Source of the DNA: an uncultured Rhodospirillaceae bacterium
Lineage (GTDB): Bacteria > Pseudomonadota > Alphaproteobacteria > Rhodospirillales > Rhodospirillaceae
Assembly: GCA_943787205.1 (NCBI GenBank)
Contig: CALSLN010000010.1
Location: 79,971 to 143,970, forward strand
Length of the DNA: 64,000 bases
Direction: 5' to 3'
Shown: piece by piece, positions 61,358 through 64,000 of the stretch
Numbering within the stretch: the first letter of the stretch is position 1
Layout of the letters: each line of letters opens with the position of its first letter
Made by a program: the position numbers and the translations under genes
The notes under the pieces: generated by a model
What the model saw: the letters and a program-made list of their open reading frames with translations, nothing else
Told to the model about the DNA's origin: nothing
The model's database searches: none

Positions 61358-61608
61358 GTCAGCTTTGACGTTGCCAGCGCTGCATCATTACATCCAATTC
61401 TATTATGTCTTATATCCATAACGCTAAGTTATATAAGGTAAATGATACTTATTGGTGAGCGTATTTTGGTGGGAGTCCCCCGCTGAGCGGTAAGTTCGCC
61501 ATCCGGGCAGAACCCACATGGTATCGCTGGACGCCTGTCCCAAGCTCACATCTTGCCCTATGTAACAAACATCAGATTGATCAAGCGCTTGGCAAAAAAG
61601 AGAAAAAC

Positions 61609-62909
61609 GTGCCTTCAGACATACTGCCTTCGATAGACCACATCACCTCGGCGAAACGCCTTCTCAACGTTGAGCGGGCCTACGATATTATGGATAAGTA
61701 TGGCCTGGACGGATTGGTCGCGACGACACCCGTAAACATCTACTACCTCTCCAGCCATGGCGGAATTATGCAATGGATGGGGCGTCCTTTTTCTACGTTT
61801 GCATTCTTTCCACGCAACCCAGATGCACCGCCAGCGATTATTTTGTCTGCGGTCATGCTGTACCACCTCGACTATCGGCCGACGTGGATGCCAACGGTCC
61901 AGGCTTACACCATGCCTTTAACGGGAGAGGATGGCGCAATCCTGTTAGACGACCATGGCCTTGCCAGTGGCAAACCCTAAAACCAGCTTCTGGCCAGTCG
62001 GCGATGGTGAGAAAAGTGAGCGTGATAAACTGCAACTTGCTTTATTCGCCGCGTATGAGGGTAAAACGAGCGCAACGCCGTTGGCGGCACTCGCAAAAGC
62101 CATCCACGATGGCGGCGCGGTAAATGGTAAAATTGGCTTCGATGATTCACGTATCGCACCATGGCTTCGCGATCAGGGTACGCCAAACATTCAAGACGTT
62201 GATGCGCTCAACATCTTCAAAGAAATCCGCATGGTGAAGACAGAGAATGAAATCGATTTGTTGCGTGAGGCCGCGCAGAAAAATGAAATCGCTTTGAACT
62301 ATGCGATCGATCAAATTGAGCCTGGTTTTCCTTTGGAGGAGATCGAGCTCGCCCATGCCCGCAAATGGGGTGAGCTAGGCGGGCGCGGAAAATGGATGAT
62401 CGCGAACATAGACGGCTTGAATTCAGGTGTCGTGTCCAAGGGCGATTTCATGAAGCTCGACAGTGTCGGTGTTTACAAGGGTTATCATGGGGACGTTGGC
62501 CGCACGGTTATGGTTGGTGACCCACCTGATAGCTTGGGTCAAACGCATCGAGGCTGACACTAAGTGTAGTCGGATTATCTACGATGCTGTTAAGCCCGGC
62601 ATGAAATTCTCAGAAGCGGCAAAGATGTTCTATGATCTGATGCTGCAAGAAGGCGTGCCGAATGGGTATGGCGGGGCGCACAACGTTGGCCTAGAGCATA
62701 CGGATCAGCCTTGGCCCACTGGCGCGGAACCTCCGGGCACCTTCGATCATGATTTCACATTCGAAGAGGGCACCGTTTACACGCTTGATATGCCTTATAG
62801 CGAAATCGGATGGGGGACGACTCATGTGGAAGACATGATTGTTGTCCGCAAGGATGGCTACGAAGCGCTGTCTTCCATGGACACGACTTTGAAAATCAGG
62901 CCTACGTAG
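61609..62909 (+). CDS. M24 family (Xaa-Pro) metallopeptidase, frameshifts near 61978 and 62540
   Basis: YDIMDKYGLDGLVATTPVNIYYLSSHGG; KTENEIDLLREAAQKNEIALNYAIDQIEPG; DSVGVYKGYHGDVGRTVMVGDPPDSL / VKRIEADTKCSRIIYDAVKPGMKF; GGAHNVGLEHTDQPWP. Confidence 0.88.
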
Positions 62910-62942
62910 GTCGAGCAGTTTATCAAAACGAAGGGCGACGAC

Positions 62943-63476
62943 ATGGTATCAATCGCTATTATACGGGTCTTTATCAGCTTTTTGTTTTTGTTTGGTTCTA
63001 GCTCGGGATTGTTAGCCGAAGACGCAAACCTTGATGTTCCGGCTGACCGAAGGGCTGACGCCGAAAAGATTTGGGCTCAAGAATTGCAGATCTATGAGAT
63101 GCGCCGTGGCGGCGACATGGGCTACTACCTGTCTCTCGCCAATCCAGGCTACATGGCTTGGCCAGCGCCAGCGGACGTACCCCTCAGTTTCGAAAAGTTA
63201 TCAGAACGGATCGGTGATGGTCAGTTGATGGAAGCCGGAGAACGCATCGTCGTGACCAAAAAGGGTATGTCTTTTGATGGTGATACAGCGTTAGCTTTCT
63301 TTGAAACGCATCGGACACAAAGAGCTGGTGGTGAAGTTGTGGATGAGCGATTCGAGAACATTCATGTGTGGGTGAAGCGCGATGAAGACTGGCGTTTAAT
63401 TGCCAATATGTCGCGCGCCGTGGACCCAAATCGACAAAGGCTGGGTAATCCAACGATAAATCGCGATACGGACTAA
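62943..63476 (+). CDS. Secreted SnoaL/NTF2-like protein, paralog of 57567-58037
   Basis: Signal peptide; IWAQELQIYEMRRGGDMGYYLSLANPGYMAWP; FFETHRTQRAGGEVVDERFENIHVWVKRDEDWRLIANMSR. Confidence 0.65.
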   Translation: MVSIAIIRVFISFLFLFGSSSGLLAEDANLDVPADRRADAEKIWAQELQIYEMRRGGDMGYYLSLANPGYMAWPAPADVPLSFEKLSERIGDGQLMEAGERIVVTKKGMSFDGDTALAFFETHRTQRAGGEVVDERFENIHVWVKRDEDWRLIANMSRAVDPNRQRLGNPTINRDTD

Positions 63477-63532
63477 TCCGTATGCCTTATAAGCGGTGCT
63501 TCTAGTAATTCCCGCCGAGGCCTTTTAATTCC

Positions 63533-64000
63533 ATGTTCGTCCTCTATCTCGTTGTCTTTATTGGTCTGACTGGCGTTGGCATTATTGTTCCGCTGTTCCC
63601 ATTTTTTGGTGAGCAGGTTGGCGCGTCTCCGGCTGAGATTACGATGCTCATGGCGGTTTTTGCCCTAGGGCAGTTCATAGCAGCACCCCTATGGGGCCGG
63701 TGGAGTGATCGCGTCGGTCGAAAACCCATCTTCATTATAACTCTGGCGGGATCTGCCGTTGCTTATGTTCTGCTGGGGTTGGCGGAGACCGTACCGGAGC
63801 TCTTGTTCTCGCGTCTCGTCGGTGGCCTCATGGCAGGCAATATTCCTGTCGCTTTTGCTGCTGCCGCAGACGTCACATCTGGTAAAGACCGATCTATGAT
63901 TATGGGGCGCGTCGGCGCTGCTTTTTCTCTCGGTTTTATTTTTGGCCCTGCTATTGGCGGATTGCTAGCTGGGCCCGCGCCGACGGCGGAAGACTTTCTA
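63533..64000 (+). CDS. MFS transporter, truncated at window end
   Basis: MFVLYLVVFIGLTGVGIIVPLFPFFGEQ; GQFIAAPLWGRWSDRVGRKPIFI; open to the last base. Confidence 0.88.
   Translation, partial: MFVLYLVVFIGLTGVGIIVPLFPFFGEQVGASPAEITMLMAVFALGQFIAAPLWGRWSDRVGRKPIFIITLAGSAVAYVLLGLAETVPELLFSRLVGGLMAGNIPVAFAAAADVTSGKDRSMIMGRVGAAFSLGFIFGPAIGGLLAGPAPTAEDFL

Overview
64 kb bacterial window, probably from a marine-type proteobacterium (inferred from gene families only). It is gene-dense, with no rRNA, tRNA, CRISPR or transposase detected by eye. The content is mostly accessory catabolism and redox: several flavin oxidoreductases (two GMC, one VAO-type, one aromatic-hydroxylase type), three IclR and one LysR regulators, two phytanoyl-CoA dioxygenase-like proteins, two solute-binding proteins without permeases, a fused family III CoA-transferase plus acyl-CoA dehydrogenase, a fused E1 alpha/beta dehydrogenase with a stand-alone lipoyl domain, a split NosR-like/ApbE flavinylated electron-transfer cassette, and a secreted-protein cluster (PF03640-type, DUF1552, DUF1592, two tandem unknown secreted paralogs, CHRD). 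The most interesting candidates are: (1) two paralogous modules pairing an unusual methyltransferase (N-terminal extension with a QPGG[YF]T motif) with a small helical protein, one inside a seven-gene operon; (2) a 65-bp upstream element conserved in sequence and distance before two diverged tandem paralogs; (3) four 13-bp direct repeats spaced 27/28/29 bp before a molybdenum-hydroxylase gene; (4) the split NosR-like/ApbE cassette without nosZ. Many genes (about 2.4, 8.7-11.8, 44.4-54.8 and 62 kb) are broken by single-base indels, often one extra base in a short run. The conserved protein resumes after each one, so sequencing or assembly error is more likely than pseudogenization.
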